Assembly: GCF_040412425.1 (NCBI RefSeq)
Contig: NC_089784.1
Coordinates: 38,935,570-38,999,569, forward strand
DNA: 64,000 bases
Direction of reading: 5' to 3'
Source of the DNA: Macrobrachium rosenbergii
Taxonomy: Eukaryota; Arthropoda; Malacostraca; Decapoda; Palaemonidae
Made by a program: the position numbers and the translations under genes
In this document: positions 60,990 through 64,000 of the stretch, piece by piece
Layout of the letters: each line of letters opens with the position of its first letter
How positions within the stretch are numbered: position 1 is the stretch's first letter
Notes under the pieces: model-generated
Seen by the model: the letters and a program-made list of their open reading frames with translations, nothing else
Databases searched by the model: none
Told to the model about the DNA's origin: nothing

Positions 60990-62650
60990 TAATAATTATA
61001 ACTAAGTATTATTAATTTACTAAATACTAACAACTAAATAGGATTAAATTTACTTCATATCTATAACTAAATAGGACTAAATTTACTTAATACTTATAAC
61101 TAAATAGCACTGTATCTACTCATTACTTATAGCGATAAAGGATTAAACCGACTTAATACTTAACGAAAAATAATTAGATTTACTTAATATCTATGACGAA
61201 ATAGGATTAAATCTAATTAATACTTATAACGAAATACGATTAAATTTACTTAATACTTCTAACGAAAAAGAATTAAACTTACTTAACACTTACAGTAAAA
61301 TAGGATTAAATTTACTTAATACTTATGACGAAAAATTATTAAGTTTACTACCTACTTACAACGAAACAGGATAAAATTTACCTAATACTTATAAGGAAAA
61401 GGAATTAAATTCAATTAACAATTATAACGAAATAGGATTAAATTTACCTAATGCTTAAAACCAAAGGGATTAAATTTACTTAATACTTACAACGAAATAG
61501 GATTAAATCTACCTAATAATTCTAATGAAAAGGGATTAAATTTACTTAACACTTATAACGAAAAGGGATTAAATTTACTTAATACTTATAACGAAATCAG
61601 AATAAATTTACCTAATACTTATAACGAAATGGGATTAAATTTACTTAATACTTATAAAATGATAGGATTAAATCTACCTAATACTTCTAATGAAAAGGGA
61701 TTAAATTTACTTAACACTTATAACGAAAAGGGATTAAATTTACTTAATACTTATAACGAAATCAGAATAAATTTACCTAATACTTATAACGAAATGGGAT
61801 TAAATTTACTTAATACTTATAACGAAACAGGAATAAATTTACTTAATACTTATAACGAAACAAGATTCAATTTACCTAATACTCATAACGAAAAGGGATT
61901 AAATTTACTTAATAAGTATAACAAAATAGGATTAAATTTGCCTAATATTTATAAAGAAATAGGATTAAATTTACTTAATACTTATAACGAAATAGGATTA
62001 AATTTACTCAATACTTATAACGAAAAGGGATTAAATTTAGTTAATACTTATAACGAAATAGGATTAAATTTACTTAATACTTATAACGAAATAGGGTTAA
62101 ATTTACTTAATGCGTATAACGAAAAGGGATTGAACTTACTTAATACTTATAACGAAATAGGATTAATTTTCTAGAAACTTATAACGAAAAAGGACGAAAC
62201 TTACTTAACACTTACAGCGAAATAGGATTAAATTTACTTAATACCTATGAGGAAATTGGATTAAATCTAATTAATGCTTACAACGAAATAGTATTAAATT
62301 TACTTAGTACTTTTAACGAAATAGGATTAAATTTCCTTAATAATTATAAAGAAAAAGAATTAAACTTCCTTAACACCTACAGCGAAATACGGTAAAATTT
62401 GCTTAATATTTATGACGAAATAAGATTAAATTTACTTAATAATTATAACCAAATAGATTATATTTAATACTTAAAACGAAAAGGATTACATTTACTTAAT
62501 ACTTAAAACGAAATAGGATTAAATTTACCTAATACGTATTACGAATAAGGATTCAATTTACTTAATACTTATATAACGGAATAGGATTTAATTTACTTGA
62601 TACTTATGACGAAATAGGATTAAATTTACCTAATACTTATAACGAAATAC
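60990..62650 (+). repeat. 33-bp minisatellite, roughly 50 units
   Basis: Tandem array with unit ATTAAATTTACTTAATAC TTATAACGAAATAGG (33 bp, shown in two parts). Units are variable at both ends and most uniform between about 61540 and 62165. Because 33 is a multiple of three, the uniform part is open on the plus strand (61629-62174, 181 codons) as GLNLLNTYNEI-type 11-residue repeats. Units outside that core have indels that break the frame. No promoter, splice or start context marks it as a gene. Confidence 0.95.
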
Positions 62651-63354
62651 GACTGTTTTGATCTTAAACCTTGCACAGAGACTCCCCTGACTTTGCATGT
62701 TATCTTTATTGAGTCTTAAAATATAAGGGAGGCTTTTGAGCGCACTGACCATTTCCAAATAAGGGCAGCATCTGTGGGCGGAGAGAAAGTGACGCTGGTA
62801 ATTTTTCTTGCATATTTGACTGACTGAGTGAGAAACATTTTGGCGTTTTCCTTGAAATTCGCAGATTAAGTTCGGGATTCTTAACCTAATTACCACATGT
62901 ACCCAGTCACGTGAGGGCTGCCAAATAAATGCTAATGAGTATGGAAGGAAAAATGAAGAGTGAAATTTACTGGAAACAAAACTAAGATGGAATGAGCAAA
63001 CAGGAACACAGCTTGTAATAATATATAATTCTCATGAGGAAGAAACAATGAAGAGAGCTTCTTATCACAGGTAAGTCAAATGAATATAATGATAAATCTA
63101 AAACACCGTTTTGAGTCTTGCAGGTGGAGATAACTCCGATAATTTTCCCCCGAGAAGATGTGTTTGTGAACAAATACTGCGATGGCAGATATTTTCAATA
63201 TGAAGGTCAGAGTCAAGGTCGGCATGCTGCTAACTTTTGAGTCTATGAAATAACTTCACTGCCAGAATATTCCAGGATATAAAGATACATACAAACATAA
63301 AGGCTTCGTGGGCTTTAGAAATAAGTTATTTCTATTTTTATGAGAAGCTAAGTG
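62651..63354. other. No gene recognised
   Basis: Short minus-strand frames without resemblance. Confidence 0.5.
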
Positions 63355-64000
63355 TGTCAGATACACTGATATGATCGGGATCAAAGCTGCTAACTGACAC
63401 ACATACAAACAGACAGAAAGACAGAATATCTCTTATAATGCACATGAGTGAATGATGGCCTGCCTTTATATGAAGTTGTCTGAAATGCCCTCAGCATTAT
63501 GGGAGGTAACTGTAATGCAAAATAATTGTGACAGATGAACTGACATGGCAAAGTTTAAATTTTTGTGCAGACACAGAAAAATAAGCAGAAAGATCACCTT
63601 TCATGCATATCTATGAGTGAAGGTTTACCATGGTACTAAATTTAACTGAAATCTCTTCAACGTATTGACAAGGTAAGTGTGCAGGGACACAGACAGGCAG
63701 ATAGTTAAATAGGAACTCTCCCTTTCAGTATATTTATGAATGATTTACCTTTGCACTAACTCTGATTGAAATTCTTTCAGCAAGTGTGACAGATACAACT
63801 GATATGACAAAGATTAAAGTTGCGTGCAGAAAGATAGAGCTATAGGCAGACAGGCAGGGGCTCCCTTTTCATGCATATCTATAAATTATGGTCGGCCTTT
63901 GTATCAAGATTGGTTGAAGTCCCCTCAACCAAATAGATGTGATGAGGTAGGTGAGATTGACACACTGACGTAACCAAGGTTAAAGTTATCTACAGATACT
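63355..64000. repeat. Degenerate long-period tandem repeat
   Basis: Phrases recur in the same order every 130-180 bp: ACTGATATGA.AA.GTTAAAG, CAGA.AGACAG, CTTTCATGCATATCTATGA, TTTAC..TG.ACTAA, TTGAAAT..CTTCA. Four units and a partial fifth that runs off the window end. Confidence 0.65.

Noticed and set aside
60990..62650. CRISPR array
   Set aside because: The repeats are contiguous with no unique spacers, the unit varies gradually, and the context is eukaryotic.

Overview
The window looks like repeat-dense, probably intergenic DNA from an arthropod, most likely a decapod crustacean. That assignment is an inference from three things: abundant long (TA)n, (GA)n and (CA)n arrays; the co-occurrence of BEL/Pao, Ty3/Gypsy, Penelope-like, hAT and tRNA-derived SINE sequences; and several fold-back repeats of a kind I associate with shrimp and crab genomes. 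I found no intact host gene, no tRNA, rRNA or CRISPR locus. Every protein-coding signal I recognise belongs to a mobile element, apart from a captured MADF-domain fragment, and all of them are broken.

Layout. 0.4-1.05 kb: C-terminal remnant of a hAT transposase (minus strand). 1.2-1.8 kb: a near-perfect hairpin in (TA)n. 2.6-7.2 kb: a decayed BEL/Pao retrotransposon (+) between two ~100-bp direct repeats. 7.2-8.5 kb: 5' part of a minus-strand Gypsy element (gag, leader, primer-site-like motif, LTR-like tract). 8.5-17.9 kb: a plus-strand Gypsy element with gag, protease, RT, RNase H, integrase, an env-like region and a probable 3' LTR. It is interrupted by a complete small LTR retrotransposon (8623-10503, AATG target duplication), a MADF-domain fragment, a SINE and a hAT remnant.

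18-29 kb: microsatellites, a Penelope-like RT fragment, a 1.8-kb element with pogo-like ends and internal duplication, a fold-back MITE-like repeat, and a tRNA-derived SINE with a perfect 16-bp target duplication. 29.7-39.9 kb: a minus-strand LTR element with ~1.25-kb LTRs that encodes only gag-like sequence. One LTR carries a 1.9-kb hAT-type element and a SINE, each with target duplications.

40-44 kb and 49-51 kb: a series of large inverted repeats whose arms or loops contain (TA)n arrays. They include one with a Penelope GIY-YIG fragment in its loop and one made of two tail-to-tail LINE 3' ends. 53-57 kb: a minus-strand Penelope-like RT relic and a separate plus-strand Penelope GIY-YIG endonuclease with 3' tail. 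61.0-62.65 kb: a 33-bp minisatellite of roughly 50 units that reads as an 11-residue peptide repeat over part of its length. 63.36-64.0 kb: a longer-period degenerate tandem repeat.

Nothing here forms a working pathway. The interest lies in the nesting order, the repeated association of hairpins and Penelope-like ends with (TA)n, a scattered set of hammerhead-ribozyme-like motifs, and the env-bearing Gypsy element with its captured MADF sequence.
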